A DNA stretch of 64,000 nucleotides from Sorangium cellulosum So0157-2 (GTDB lineage: Bacteria; Myxococcota_A; Polyangia; Polyangiales; Polyangiaceae): the NCBI RefSeq assembly GCF_000418325.1, contig NC_021658.1:7950001-8014000 (forward strand). The letters run 5' to 3'. Positions 17,254 to 26,159 of this stretch are shown here, piece by piece; position 1 is the stretch's first letter; each line of letters begins with the position of its first letter. Both the position numbers and the translations under genes were made by a program. Under the pieces are notes generated by a model. That model saw only the letters and a program-made list of their open reading frames with translations, did not search any database and was not told the origin of the DNA.

Positions 17254-18411
17254 TCAGCCCCCGAGGGACCTGAGGCGCGCGCGCAGCATCAGCGCCCCGA
17301 TGAGGTCTTCCTCCGCGTCGCTCCGGCGCGACCAGCCCAGCGAGAGGTAGCGCAGGAGCTCGCCGAACGTCGGACCGGCGGGCGCCGCGCTCGTGCCGCC
17401 GCGGACGACCCAGAGCGCTTCGCCGTCGGCCCCGAGCGCGACGATCGCCCGCTGGGCCGCGCCGCCGCCGAGCGCCGAGCCCGACAGCCGCGCGATCGGG
17501 TAGAGCTGCCGCGCCGCCGCCGCGTCCCAGCCGGGCTCGCGCTCGTGGCCGCGGAGCTCGTCCTCGCGCAGGAAGCGCAGCGTGCCCTCGACGGCGCCGA
17601 GCGCGAGCTCCCGGTAGAGATCCTCCGGATCCGCCGGATCGGCCCAGTCGTAGGCGCGCGCGAACGCCGCGTACGTCGCCGGCGGGGCGACGCCGCGGAC
17701 GGGCGGCGGGGGCTCCGCCTTCGCGCCGCGGCCGTCCTCGCGCCGGAGCACCCGGTTGAGCCGCTTCACCTCGGCGGCGATCGACCCCGGCCCCGGCTCG
17801 ACGAGGTGCACGGCGACCCGGCGATCGGGCGCGAAGAGGCCGCCCATGAGCGCGCCGAGCACCGGCGCCCCCAGCTCGGCCGCGAGGAACGTGGAGCCGC
17901 GGTGCGGCCGGATCGCGCGATCCGTCGCGTCGCGCTCCTCCTGGGCGGTCGCGGTCTCCGGCAGGTCGACGTCGATGGCGACGAGGTCGCTCCGGTCGGG
18001 CGTCTCCACGCCCGCCTCGAGGCCGTCCTCCCCTTCCCGCACGAAGTGGCGGACGAACCCGCTCGCCTCGAAGCGCCAGCCGTCGTCGTGGACGACCTCC
18101 TCCGAGAACACGAGCGCGAAGATCGTCGCGCCCGCGTGGCCGAGCCCTTCGGCCGCGTCGAGCACGGCGACGGGCGGGGAGAGCTCGTCCTCGAAGAGCT
18201 CGGAGAGGTGGTCGAGCTCGTCGCCGCCGCCCGCGGGCTCGCCGCTCGAGTAGTACGCGGCGGCGTAGCCGGGCACGCCCGGGAGCGGCGCGACGAACAG
18301 GCGCGGCGAGGCGACGTCCCAGCCGCCGAGCGCCACGGCAAAGCCCTGGGACAGCGCGCGGTCCGGGATCTCGGCGGGTCGAAAGATGAGCGCAGCGAAC
18401 GTGGTGGCCAT
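17254..18411 (-). CDS. Hypothetical cytoplasmic protein
   Basis: A 385-residue soluble protein without signal peptide or membrane helix; I do not recognise its family. It is acidic with natural-looking mixed composition and many aromatic residues. Notable segments are LFVAPLPGVPGYAAAYY near residues 38-54 and a run of acidic residues near 70-80 (LSELFEDELSPP). Nothing points to an enzymatic function. The ATG at 18411 is preferred: a TACCCT hexamer ends 9 bases upstream, and longer in-frame extensions run through Arg/Pro-rich non-natural sequence. It is convergent with nothing nearby and divergent from the peroxiredoxin gene at 18691. Confidence 0.7.
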   Translation of the reverse strand: MATTFAALIFRPAEIPDRALSQGFAVALGGWDVASPRLFVAPLPGVPGYAAAYYSSGEPAGGGDELDHLSELFEDELSPPVAVLDAAEGLGHAGATIFALVFSEEVVHDDGWRFEASGFVRHFVREGEDGLEAGVETPDRSDLVAIDVDLPETATAQEERDATDRAIRPHRGSTFLAAELGAPVLGALMGGLFAPDRRVAVHLVEPGPGSIAAEVKRLNRVLRREDGRGAKAEPPPPVRGVAPPATYAAFARAYDWADPADPEDLYRELALGAVEGTLRFLREDELRGHEREPGWDAAAARQLYPIARLSGSALGGGAAQRAIVALGADGEALWVVRGGTSAAPAGPTFGELLRYLSLGWSRRSDAEEDLIGALMLRARLRSLGG

Positions 18412-18420
18412 GGGGCGCCC

Positions 18421-18426
18421 AGGGTA
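18421..18426 (-). promoter_or_regulatory. Candidate -10 element TACCCT, leaderless start
   Basis: TACCCT on the minus strand ends 9 bases before the ATG at 18411, and no Shine-Dalgarno sequence is present. Confidence 0.3.
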
Positions 18427-18690
18427 GCCCATCGGCCGCCCGCGGCCGGTGTCCGGCGCGCGCTGCCCGCCTTCGGGGCCGCCGCCCGCTCGAGCGCTCC
18501 GGGGCGCGGGCGGGCGCGGGCGGGCGCGGGCACCGTCCCCGGGGAGATGCCGAGCCCCCCGGCCGGGCGCCTGCCGGGAGATCACGAAGAAGCTCCGGAG
18601 CGAGGAGCCGCCGCCGCGCGCGTCGCCGGCGGGTCTCCGCGCGGCCCCGCGGCCTTGGACGCGGCGCGGCGCATCGGGTAGAGGACCGCC

Positions 18691-19173
18691 ATGCTCGGCC
18701 CCGCCACCCTGTCCGTCGGTGAGATCGCCCCTGACTTCACCCTGCAGTCGCAGAAGCGAGAGGCGGTGAAGCTCTCGGATTTCCGGGGCAAGAAGGCCGT
18801 CGTCCTCTTTTTCTATCCCAAGGACGACACCCCCATTTGCACCGCGGAGTCGTGCGCTTTCCGCGATCGTTACGACGCGTTCGCCGAGGCCGGCGCCGAG
18901 GTCATCGGGGTGAGCGCCGACTCGGAGGGCTCCCACGAGCAGTTCGCGCAGAAGCACCGCCTGCCCATGACGCTGCTCAGCGACCCCGGCGGGCAGATCG
19001 CGGCGCGCTACGGCGTCAAGCCGCTCTTGGGGCTCCTGCCGGGCCGCGTGACGTTCGTCATCGATCGCGAGGGGGTCGTTCGACATGTCTTTTCTTCCCA
19101 GCTCCGCGCGGCGAGGCACGTCGAGGAGGCGCTCGCCGTCGTGAAGCGGATCGAGGCCTCCGGCCGCGGTTGA
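18691..19173 (+). CDS. bcp: Peroxiredoxin, Bcp/PrxQ type
   Basis: A thiol peroxidase of 160 residues that reduces hydrogen peroxide and organic hydroperoxides in the cytoplasm, using thioredoxin-like donors. The AhpC/TSA fold begins with the family motif GEIAPDFTL (10-18). The peroxidatic site is TPIC (T47-C50) with the second Cys at C55 (CTAESC), the spacing typical of PrxQ/Bcp, which forms an intramolecular disulfide. The conserved Arg of the active site lies in the later GRVTFVIDREG segment. Length is normal for the family. The ATG at 18691 fits; a TAGAGG hexamer ends six bases upstream. It may help deal with peroxides, of interest because the window also has a lipoxygenase and a cytochrome c peroxidase module. 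Confidence 0.95.
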   Translation: MLGPATLSVGEIAPDFTLQSQKREAVKLSDFRGKKAVVLFFYPKDDTPICTAESCAFRDRYDAFAEAGAEVIGVSADSEGSHEQFAQKHRLPMTLLSDPGGQIAARYGVKPLLGLLPGRVTFVIDREGVVRHVFSSQLRAARHVEEALAVVKRIEASGRG

Positions 19174-19290
19174 CGGGCGCCGGGGGCGGCGCGCGGACTC
19201 CCCCCCTTCGCCCGTCGTTGACGCCCTGGGGAGGGGCGTTATGAACTTCCACGGCGGGGCCATCGCACGCCTCGGCCGGGGGAGGCGACG

Positions 19291-21306
19291 ATGGATCATC
19301 ACTTGTGGACGACAGCGACGCTGGCGGCCGACGCGACCGGTGTTGCCCGGCCGGGGACGACGGAGGGCGCGCTCTCGCTGCGCCGGGTCGTGCTCTCGAC
19401 CGGCGGCGTCGGCTATTTCGAGTACGAGGCGCGCGTGCGCGGCGACGCCGAGCTCCGGCTCGAGGTGCGGCTCGATCAGGTCGACGATGTCCTGAAGAGC
19501 ATCGTCGTCTATGACGATCGCGGCGTGACCGGGAACATCACGCTTCCCGGGAGGGAGCCGCTGCGGGACCTGTTCCGCGAGCTCCCGTTCGACGAGGGAG
19601 CGCTGGAGTCCGAGGCCGCCCTGCTGAACGCCCTGCGCGGCGCCGAGGTGCGGACCCGCGGGCCCGAGGGGATCGTCGCCGGGCGGATCGTCGCGGTCAC
19701 GGCGGCGCAGGTGGCGCTGCCGGGCGGCGGCTCGGAGAACCGGCACCGGCTCGCGCTGATGTCGGGCGGCGCGCTGAAGCAGGTCGTCCTGGAGGAGCTC
19801 GAGAGCGTGGAGCTCGCCGAGGAGCGGCTGCGGCAGCAGGTCGGCGCGGCGCTGCTCGGGCTCTCGACCCGACGCGAGCGCAACCGCCGCGAGCTCGTCG
19901 TGCGCACGGCCGGCGAGGGCGAGCGGGTGGTCCGGGTGGCCTACGTCATCGAGGTGCCGCTCTGGAAGACCTCGTATCGGCTCACCGTGCCAGAGGACGC
20001 GCAGGCGAAGACCGGCGCGCTCTCCGGGTGGGCCATCGTGGAGAACCAGAGCGGCGGCGACTGGGAGAACGTGGATTTCACCCTGGTGTCGGGCAACCCG
20101 GTGACGTTCCGCCAGGCGCTCTACGAGATCTACTACGTGTCCCGCCCGGAGGTGCCCGTCGACGTCGCCGAGCGCGTGTTGCCGCGGCTCGACGATGGCG
20201 CCGCGGCGCTCGCGGCCAGGGCGGCGCGGCACGCGGGCTACCAGGGCCTCGCGGGCCCCGCCGGGGCCCCCGCGCCCGCCGAGAAGGGCGTGGTCGAGGA
20301 GAAGGCCCAGGATCGCGCGCCGGAGCGCAAGGAGGCGGCGACGCAGGTCGTGTTCCACTTCCCGGCGCCCCTCACGATCGCGAGCGGGCAGACGGCGCTC
20401 CTCCCGATCGTCGAGCGCGAGATCCCGGCGGAGCGCGTGGGGCTCTACCAGCGGGAGGCGAGCGCGCACCGGCCGCTCGCCTCGGTGCGGCTGCGGAACG
20501 ACGGCGACACGAGCCTGCCGCCAGGCGCGATGACGGTCTACGAGCGCTCCGCCGGGGGGGTCGTCACCTACGTGGGCGACGCCCGGCTCGCGGCGCTGCC
20601 GCCGGGCGAGTCGCGGCTCGTGAGCTTCGCCGTGGACCTGAAGGTGCGCATCGACCGCGAGGAGCGGGCCGAGGAGGCGATCTCCCGCGCGAGGATCCAG
20701 GGCGGCATGCTCGAGCTCGTCCGGACCGCCCGCAAGGTGACGGTCTACACGATCGTGGGCGCCGCGCGCGAGCCGCGCGTCGTGCTCATCGAGCACCCGC
20801 GCCTCGCCGGCTGGGAGCTCGCCGAGCCCAAGGAGGGCGTCGAGACGACGCGCGACCGCTACCGCATCCGGCGGGAGGTGGCCGCGGGCGAGACGGCGCG
20901 GCTCACGGTCGCGCTGGAGCACCCCGTCTCGCACACGATCGCGCTCACGAGCCTCACCAGCGAGCAGATCGAGGTGTACCTGTCCTCGCGCGAGATCCCC
21001 GAGGCGCTGCGCGCCGTGTTCAAGCGGATCGCGGAGCTCAGGGCGGCGGTCGAAGCCCAGCGGCGCGCGCTCTCGGCGCTGGAGGCCGAGCTCGCGGCGC
21101 TGCGCGGCGAGCAGGAGCGCGTGCGCGAGAACCTCAAGGTCGTGCCCGCGGGGAGCGCGCTCCAGGAGCGGTACCTCAGGGCGCTGAGCGAGCAGGAAGA
21201 CCGGATCGCCGCGGTATCGGCGAAGCTCCCGGGCGCGCGGGAGGCGGTGGCCAGCGCGGAGCGGGCGCTCGCCGACTACGTGCGCGACCTGTCGCTCGCG
21301 CCCTAG
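19291..21306 (+). CDS. DUF4139/DUF4140 family protein
   Basis: A 671-residue protein of the family that includes mucoidy-inhibitor-like proteins (DUF4140 N-terminal, DUF4139 C-terminal). The early segment VVLSTGGVGYFEYEARV (about 32-48) and the later SQxALxPI-like strand region around 360-400 fit the beta-rich domain seen in this family. Residues about 575-665 form a predicted coiled coil (AELRAAVEAQRRALSALE and following). There is no obvious signal peptide, so it seems cytoplasmic unless the first 20 residues act as an atypical leader. Molecular function is not known. The ATG at 19291 has GGGGGAGG a few bases upstream. A small opposite-strand frame overlaps its last four bases. Confidence 0.8.
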   Translation: MDHHLWTTATLAADATGVARPGTTEGALSLRRVVLSTGGVGYFEYEARVRGDAELRLEVRLDQVDDVLKSIVVYDDRGVTGNITLPGREPLRDLFRELPFDEGALESEAALLNALRGAEVRTRGPEGIVAGRIVAVTAAQVALPGGGSENRHRLALMSGGALKQVVLEELESVELAEERLRQQVGAALLGLSTRRERNRRELVVRTAGEGERVVRVAYVIEVPLWKTSYRLTVPEDAQAKTGALSGWAIVENQSGGDWENVDFTLVSGNPVTFRQALYEIYYVSRPEVPVDVAERVLPRLDDGAAALAARAARHAGYQGLAGPAGAPAPAEKGVVEEKAQDRAPERKEAATQVVFHFPAPLTIASGQTALLPIVEREIPAERVGLYQREASAHRPLASVRLRNDGDTSLPPGAMTVYERSAGGVVTYVGDARLAALPPGESRLVSFAVDLKVRIDREERAEEAISRARIQGGMLELVRTARKVTVYTIVGAAREPRVVLIEHPRLAGWELAEPKEGVETTRDRYRIRREVAAGETARLTVALEHPVSHTIALTSLTSEQIEVYLSSREIPEALRAVFKRIAELRAAVEAQRRALSALEAELAALRGEQERVRENLKVVPAGSALQERYLRALSEQEDRIAAVSAKLPGAREAVASAERALADYVRDLSLAP

Positions 21307-21518
21307 GGCTGGCTGCCCGGCCGCGGGCCCGACGATGCGCGGCCCGAGCCGCTCCCGGGCGCGATGACGATCTCCCTCCCTTCGCGCAGCGACATGACGA
21401 GCTCGCCCTCGAGGACGAGCTGCTCGTCACAGGCACCGCACAAATTTCGGCCCACCCACCACGGGAGGTGAGCAACCGCGCAGATGACGGGCGCGATGAC
21501 GGGCCGAGATGACGGCAT
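21303..21518 (-). CDS. Possible small CxxC protein
   Basis: A 71-residue frame, convergent with the DUF4139 gene and overlapping its stop codon by four bases. Residues about 22-52 look natural (NLCGACDEQLVLEGELVMSL), with one CxxC pair and an amphipathic strand pattern, while both ends are low complexity. No ribosome binding site stands out. It could be a small metal- or thiol-binding protein, or chance. Confidence 0.3.
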   Translation of the reverse strand: MPSSRPVIAPVICAVAHLPWWVGRNLCGACDEQLVLEGELVMSLREGREIVIAPGSGSGRASSGPRPGSQP

Positions 21519-21659
21519 GACGCCATCCGATCGCGCGATGTTCCGTCTCCACGACAGATGTACTGCACCGCAGCACGGAGAGCACGAACTCCGTCCTGAT
21601 CCCGTATAGCCGCCGCGCGCGCTTCAGGATAGAACAAACGGTCTTAAGGAGTCATCGAC
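21307..21659. other. Intergenic region, possibly holding one small minus-strand gene
   Basis: Apart from the possible small gene at 21303-21518, I see only repeats of GATGACGG-like units around 21480-21520 and a somewhat AT-richer stretch just before 21660 that probably carries the promoter of the two secreted-protein genes. GTCTTAAGGAG upstream of 21660 provides a ribosome binding site. Confidence 0.4.
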
Positions 21660-22229
21660 ATGAAGAGAAGCGTGAACGCAGTGCTCTCCCTGTCCGCGGC
21701 CGCCGCTCTGCTCTGCCTCGGCGCGCCCGCCGACGCGACGACGGCCGTCCTGCTCTCGCGCGAGGAGCTCGTGCGCAAGTCGGCGACCGTCGCGCGCGTG
21801 ACCGTCGGCAAGTCCTACACGACGGAGTCCGAGGACGGGAGATCGATCGTGACCCGCACCGAGCTCAGGGTCACTCAGCCGCTCAAGGGCGGCGCGGACA
21901 GCGGGGGTCCGAAGGTGATCCTGCTGGAGCAGATCGGCGGGACCTACAACGGCAAGACACAGCGCGTGCTCGGCGACGCCAGCCTCTCGCAGGGCGAGGA
22001 CGCGGTGGTCTTCCTGCGCCCCGGCGACAAGGGGCGATGGCACTTCACGGCGCTCGCGATGTCCGTCTATCACGTGGACACGAAGGGCCTGGCGCGGCGC
22101 AGCCTCGAGGGGCTGCACCTCGTCCGGCGGAACGGCGGCGCGCTCGTGCCCACGCACACGCCCGCCGAGGAGATCGAGCCCGTCGAGAGCCTCATGACGG
22201 ACGTGGTCCGCCTCGCGGGAGTGAAGTGA
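21660..22229 (+). CDS. Secreted protein of unknown function, paired with matrixin-like protease
   Basis: A 189-residue exported protein. Residues 1-26 are a classical signal peptide (MKRS, hydrophobic core, APADA cleavage region). The mature part starts with TTAVLLSREELVRKSATVAR, a pattern seen in small secreted myxobacterial proteins that I cannot name. The rest is beta-rich (strands around TRTELRVTQPLKG and VVFLRPGDKGRWHF). There are no Cys residues in the mature chain. AAGGAG precedes the ATG. The next gene starts one base after this stop, so the two are one transcription unit; since that gene encodes a protease, this protein may be an inhibitor, chaperone or partner, which is inference only. 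Confidence 0.8.
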   Translation: MKRSVNAVLSLSAAAALLCLGAPADATTAVLLSREELVRKSATVARVTVGKSYTTESEDGRSIVTRTELRVTQPLKGGADSGGPKVILLEQIGGTYNGKTQRVLGDASLSQGEDAVVFLRPGDKGRWHFTALAMSVYHVDTKGLARRSLEGLHLVRRNGGALVPTHTPAEEIEPVESLMTDVVRLAGVK

Positions 22230-22230
22230 G

Positions 22231-23451
22231 GTGAGGCGCCGCGTCGCCCTCGCCGCCGCCCTCGGCGCCCTCTCGTCCCTCGCCGCCGCTGGCGAGGCCG
22301 CCGCGTGGACGCCGCTCGACTCCAGCACCCCCCGCTGGGGCCAGCTGCCCGTCGGCTACTACATCAACCAGTCGACGATCCCGCGCCAGATCGCCGGCAT
22401 CGCGGTCTCCCGGATCCAGGCCGGGTTCGAGGCGTGGTCGAACGTGGGGTGTACGGAGTGGGGGGTCACCCTCCTCGGCGACACCACCGATCATTACGAC
22501 CACAGAGACGGCAAGAGCGTGTTCCACTGGATCAGCGACTCCTGGCCGGCATCGCTCGGCGACGTCAACTCGGTCATCGGCGTCACGACGCCGGCCTGGG
22601 GTTTCGGCAACGCCATCGTGGACGCCGACATGGTCTTCAACAACGTCGGGTTCTGCTGGAACGACACCGGCAACGACGGATGTGTCGACACGCAGTCGAT
22701 CGCCACGCACGAAGAGGGACACTTCCTGGGCCTCGGCCACTCCGACGCGCGGGGCGCGACGATGACCGCGTACTACGTCGCTGGCGCGTCGATCCGCTCC
22801 CTCGAGGACGACGACATCGAGGGCGTGTGCGCCCTGTACCCCATCGGCGGGACCACGGCCGCGAGCTCCGCGAGCGCCACGAGCGGCGGCGGCAACGAAT
22901 GCAACAGCTGCTCCAACGACTCGCTCGCGGGCGTGTGCAGGGCGCGGTACGACGCCTGCGGCGCGTCGCGCCCGTGCCGGGAGTTCGCCGGCTGTTACTC
23001 CGAGTGCGCGGACGACGCGTGCGCGCAGCGCTGCGTGGACGATCATGCGGAGGGCGCCAGCATCTACGTCCGTATCATCGAGTGCATCTGCGGCGAGTGC
23101 TCGGCGGAGTGCTCCACCGAGTGCGCCGGCGTCGACGGGGGCGGCGGCGGTGGCGGCGGCGAAGGCGGCGGCGACGGCGGCGCGAGCGCGAGCAGCACGT
23201 CGACCTCCTCGGCCGGCGGCGGATCGACCACGAGCGCGACGTCGAGCTCGTCGGCCGCCTCGAGCAGCGCCTCGAGCAGCGGCGTGGGCGGCGGAGGCTC
23301 GTCGCCCGACGACACGCCGACGGGCGACGACGGGGAGTCCGGCGGCGACGCCGGGTGCTCGTGCTCGACGAACGGCCGCTCGGCCGACCTCGGGGGGGTC
23401 ATGCTCCTCGGCGTGCTCGGCGCGCTGGCCTCGCGACGGCGCCGGCGCTGA
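22231..23451 (+). CDS. Matrixin-like zinc metalloprotease with MYXO-CTERM tail
   Basis: An exported protease of 406 residues. A signal peptide spans about 1-25. The zinc-binding motif HEEGHFLGLGH (160-170) is the metzincin HExxHxxGxxH signature with catalytic E161, and GATMTAYY (176-183) provides the Met-turn. The N-terminal catalytic part has the matrixin pattern with few inserts. After about residue 215 follow a Cys-rich region with roughly 18 Cys, a Gly/Ser-rich linker, and a C-terminal MYXO-CTERM signal: GCSCS, hydrophobic helix, five Arg residues. Such tails are thought to be cut by a rhomboid-like or CPBP-type sortase and to route proteins to the cell surface. The GTG start at 22231 is one base after the previous stop. 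Confidence 0.92.
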   Translation: MRRRVALAAALGALSSLAAAGEAAAWTPLDSSTPRWGQLPVGYYINQSTIPRQIAGIAVSRIQAGFEAWSNVGCTEWGVTLLGDTTDHYDHRDGKSVFHWISDSWPASLGDVNSVIGVTTPAWGFGNAIVDADMVFNNVGFCWNDTGNDGCVDTQSIATHEEGHFLGLGHSDARGATMTAYYVAGASIRSLEDDDIEGVCALYPIGGTTAASSASATSGGGNECNSCSNDSLAGVCRARYDACGASRPCREFAGCYSECADDACAQRCVDDHAEGASIYVRIIECICGECSAECSTECAGVDGGGGGGGGEGGGDGGASASSTSTSSAGGGSTTSATSSSSAASSSASSSGVGGGGSSPDDTPTGDDGESGGDAGCSCSTNGRSADLGGVMLLGVLGALASRRRRR

Positions 23452-23937
23452 GCGCTCGCCCGCGGGCATTCCGGGAGACCGCCGGCCGCCGCGCCGGCGC
23501 GGGCACCGGCCGTCCGGCGGGCCCCGCCCCGGCGCGCGGCGGGCGTCGATGATCGTCCCGCCGCGGCGCCGCCGCTCGCGCCGCCCGAGGACCGCAGACC
23601 GACCGTGGGCGCGGCGACGCGCCCGCGGCCATCCAACCCCGCAAAACTGACGTGGGGCGCGCATGTCGCGCGCAAGACGGTGTGCCGAGATGGCCGCGCG
23701 CTGGCCGGCCATCCCGGCCGTCCGGGCGGCCATTCGGGCCGTCCTGGCGGCCACACCGCGGGTCGACGACGGGCCGCGCAGCCGCGTGGCCCGCGATCCG
23801 CCGGGCACGGCAGCAGGCCGGGATTTTGCAATCTCTCCACCCGGCTCCCGACGCTCGCGGGACGAACAAGGCGAGCTCGGTACAAGTCTTGGCCCACGCA
23901 TGTGCGTCGATGTAGGCAAACGTGGGAAGAGGTCATC
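23452..23937. other. Intergenic region with 21-bp repeats
   Basis: No gene is supported. The frame running into the next gene is Gly/His/Arg-rich because of the tandem repeat at 23707-23754 and should not be included in it. The last 60 bases before 23938 are less GC-rich and likely hold the promoter. Confidence 0.45.
23707..23754. repeat. 21-bp tandem repeat, two copies plus six bases
   Basis: GGCCATCCCGGCCGTCCGGGC (23707-23727) is followed by a copy with three substitutions (23728-23748) and the first bases of a third. The unit has seven codons and reads as GHPGRPG-type low complexity in frame. Confidence 0.6.
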
Positions 23938-24954
23938 GTGCGAACCCAGGGCATCACGGTACTACTGACACTGCTTGGCGTTGCGGCCTCTGGCTGCAGC
24001 AGTCACCCGGACACGGAGGGAAGGGACGCTCGAAACGGCGAGATTCGCGAGCTTTCCGGGGGGATGTCCGAACCCCCGCAGTCCGAGCTCCCGCCGTCCG
24101 AACCCCCGCAGTCCGAGCCCCCGCTTGTCGCGTCGCCGGAGATCGAGACCGACGGGCCGCTGGACGAGCCCACGACGGACGAAATCCCGGCGATCGAGGC
24201 GCCGGTCACCCTGCCCGGAAGGACCGAGGGCTGCCCCGGCGGTATGGTGCGGGTGGAAGGCGAGTATTGCCCCGCGGTGGTGCAAGAATGCCTCGAATAC
24301 CACCCCGAGTGGACGAAGCGCCACGGCGAGCCGGGCGTGGCCGCCCGGTGCCTGCGTTTCCGCGAGCCGTCGCGGTGCGTCGCCAAGAAGAACGAGAGCC
24401 TCTCGTTCTGCATGGACCGGTACGAGTACCCGAACGTCCCGGGCGAGCTGCCGCGCACCCTGACCTCGTGGGAGCAGGCCGCCGATCTCTGCGAGGCGCA
24501 GGGCAAGCGGCTGTGCACCGAGGCCGAGTTCAACTTCGCCTGCGAGGGCCCCGAGGCGCTGCCTTACGTCTACGGCTACGAGCGGAACGCCGAGACGTGC
24601 AATCAGGACCGGGAGTACCGCTTTCCGGACCACTCGCAGCGGCTGCTCCACCACGAGGCCTGCATGCAGAACGAGCGATGCGCCGCCGAGCTGGCGCGCC
24701 TGGACGGCCGCGAGCCGGCCGGCTCGCGCGCGGAGTGCGCCTCGTGGGCAGGCGTCTTCGATCTGAACGGCAACGTCAACGAGTGGGTGGTGCGCACCGA
24801 CCAGAAGGCCCCCTACCGCAGCGGTCTCAAGGGCGGGTGGTGGGGTCCGATCCGGAGCCAGTGCCGCCCGATGACGACCTTTCACAAGGAAGACGACTAC
24901 GGCTACGAGGTCGGCTTCCGCTGCTGCGCCGACGTGGAGCCGCAGGCGACGTAG
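23938..24954 (+). CDS. Lipoprotein with formylglycine-generating-enzyme-like (SUMF1) domain
   Basis: A 338-residue lipoprotein. The start VRTQGITVLLTLLGVAASGC gives a signal with lipobox ASGC at about 17-20. A Pro/Glu/Ser-rich linker (30-85, repeats of PPQSEPP) leads to an FGE-sulfatase fold. Diagnostic parts are SFCMDRYEYPN (about 157-167), SWEQAADLCEAQGKRLCTEAE, FDLNGNVNEWV and the end GYEVGFRCC. The enzyme's two active-site Cys and their spacing are not obvious, so it may be a structural or binding member rather than an oxidase; the fold is common in myxobacterial kinases and lipoproteins. The GTG at 23938 has GAAGAGG just upstream. It stands alone between the protease and the MscS genes. 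Confidence 0.85.
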   Translation: MRTQGITVLLTLLGVAASGCSSHPDTEGRDARNGEIRELSGGMSEPPQSELPPSEPPQSEPPLVASPEIETDGPLDEPTTDEIPAIEAPVTLPGRTEGCPGGMVRVEGEYCPAVVQECLEYHPEWTKRHGEPGVAARCLRFREPSRCVAKKNESLSFCMDRYEYPNVPGELPRTLTSWEQAADLCEAQGKRLCTEAEFNFACEGPEALPYVYGYERNAETCNQDREYRFPDHSQRLLHHEACMQNERCAAELARLDGREPAGSRAECASWAGVFDLNGNVNEWVVRTDQKAPYRSGLKGGWWGPIRSQCRPMTTFHKEDDYGYEVGFRCCADVEPQAT

Positions 24955-25298
24955 GGCCCAGCGGGTCCGTGGCGCCGATCTCGGCCTCCTGATCGCAGAT
25001 GCGAGCCACATCCTGACCGCAGATGCGAGCGACCGTGCGCGCGCCCGGCAGGACCTGCGGACGCGGCGCGCGAGGAGGGCGCGCCGGCGCCTCGAGGCGC
25101 GGCCGGGCGCCGCCCTGCGGCCCGCTGAGGTGTGCAGGCCGCAGGGCTGATGCTCGAAGATCTCTGCCGCCCCTCTCGCGGACCGGCCTCGTGGCGTGAT
25201 AGAGCTGCCCGCCGGGGGAAGCTCTATCACGACGAGGCGCGCACGCGCCTTGCACAGGGCGCCCCGCGAGCGGCGCGCACGTCGCCAGGAGGCTTGAG
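24955..25298. other. Intergenic region with direct repeats and a stem-loop
   Basis: No gene is supported. It contains two 19-bp direct copies of CCTGATCGCAGATGCGAGC (24988-25006 and 25012-25030, one mismatch) and the strong stem-loop at 25187-25237. Confidence 0.5.
25187..25237 (+). promoter_or_regulatory. Long stem-loop upstream of the mscS-type gene
   Basis: GTGATAGAGCT (25196-25206) and AGCTCTATCAC (25220-25230) are exact inverted copies with a 13-base loop. The stem is extended outward by CCTCGT/ACGAGG across a small bulge. It ends about 60 bases before the MscS start codon. No U-run follows, so a 5'-UTR structure or operator is as likely as a terminator. Confidence 0.5.
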
Positions 25299-26159
25299 AT
25301 GGACGAGAGAGTTCAGCGATACATGGACATGGGGGTCGCGCTCGGGGTGAGCGTCGGCACGAAGATCGTGGGCGCGATCCTGGTCTGGGTCATCGGCCGG
25401 ATGATCATCCGGGGGGTCCTCTCGGTCATGCAGCGCAGCTCCGCGCTGAAGAAGCTCGACGTCACGCTGGCGCATTATCTGGAGTCGGCGGTGTCCGTGC
25501 TGCTGAACATCCTGCTCATCATCGCGGTGCTCAGCGTCTTCGGCGTCGAGACGACCACCTTCGCCAGCCTGCTCGCCGCGGTCGGCATCGCCATCGGCAT
25601 GGCGTGGTCCGGGCTCCTCTCGAACCTCGCGGCGGGCGTCTTCATGATCCTCCTGCGCCCCTTCAAGACCGGCGATGTCGTGACGGCCGGCGGCGTGACG
25701 GGCGCAGTGCACTCGATCGGGCTCTTCGCGACCGCCCTGGACACGGGGGACAACGTCCGCACCATCGTGGGCAACGCCAAGATCTTCAGCGACACGATCC
25801 AGAACTTCAGCGCGAACCCGTTCCGCCGCGTCGATTGCACGGCGCAGCTCGCGCACGGCGCGGATCACGAGGTGGCGATCGCCCGGCTCAAGGCGCGCCT
25901 CCCGCTCATCCCCAACGTGGTCAGCGAGCCCGCGCCGGTCGTCGAGATCCTGGAGTTCAACCTCTCCGGGCCCGTGCTGGCCGTCCGGCCCTTCTGCCAC
26001 AGCGGCTCGTACGGCGACGTCTTCTTCGCCACCAACAGGGTCATCCGCGAGGAGCTCGGCAAGCTGGGGCTGCCTGTCCCGAGCCAGCACGTGCAGATCA
26101 ACCAGCTCGCGGCCGCGGCTCCCCGCGGCGCGGGCGCAGAGGCGCACCCGACGGCCTGA
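25299..26159 (+). CDS. Small-conductance mechanosensitive channel, MscS family
   Basis: A 286-residue channel subunit that should open under membrane tension to release solutes on osmotic downshock. Three hydrophobic helices occupy about 10-40, 60-85 and 88-118; the last is the Gly/Ala-rich pore helix (GIAIGMAWSGLLSNLAAGVF), followed by the conserved LLRPFKTGDVV that begins the beta domain. The soluble C-terminal alpha-beta region closes at about 265 and a short Ala/Pro-rich tail follows. Length is normal for MscS. The ATG at 25299 has AGGAGG upstream. A second MscS-family gene follows after 112 bases, and the two differ strongly, so they are not a recent duplication. Confidence 0.93.
   Translation: MDERVQRYMDMGVALGVSVGTKIVGAILVWVIGRMIIRGVLSVMQRSSALKKLDVTLAHYLESAVSVLLNILLIIAVLSVFGVETTTFASLLAAVGIAIGMAWSGLLSNLAAGVFMILLRPFKTGDVVTAGGVTGAVHSIGLFATALDTGDNVRTIVGNAKIFSDTIQNFSANPFRRVDCTAQLAHGADHEVAIARLKARLPLIPNVVSEPAPVVEILEFNLSGPVLAVRPFCHSGSYGDVFFATNRVIREELGKLGLPVPSQHVQINQLAAAAPRGAGAEAHPTA

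Noticed and set aside
18412..20934. Upstream extension of the hypothetical gene at 17254 antisense to the peroxiredoxin and DUF4139 genes
   Set aside because: The extension is antisense to two well-supported genes and compositionally unnatural.
23605..23937. Longer start for the FGE-like lipoprotein
   Set aside because: The added part is Gly/His/Arg repeat sequence and would place the signal peptide internally.
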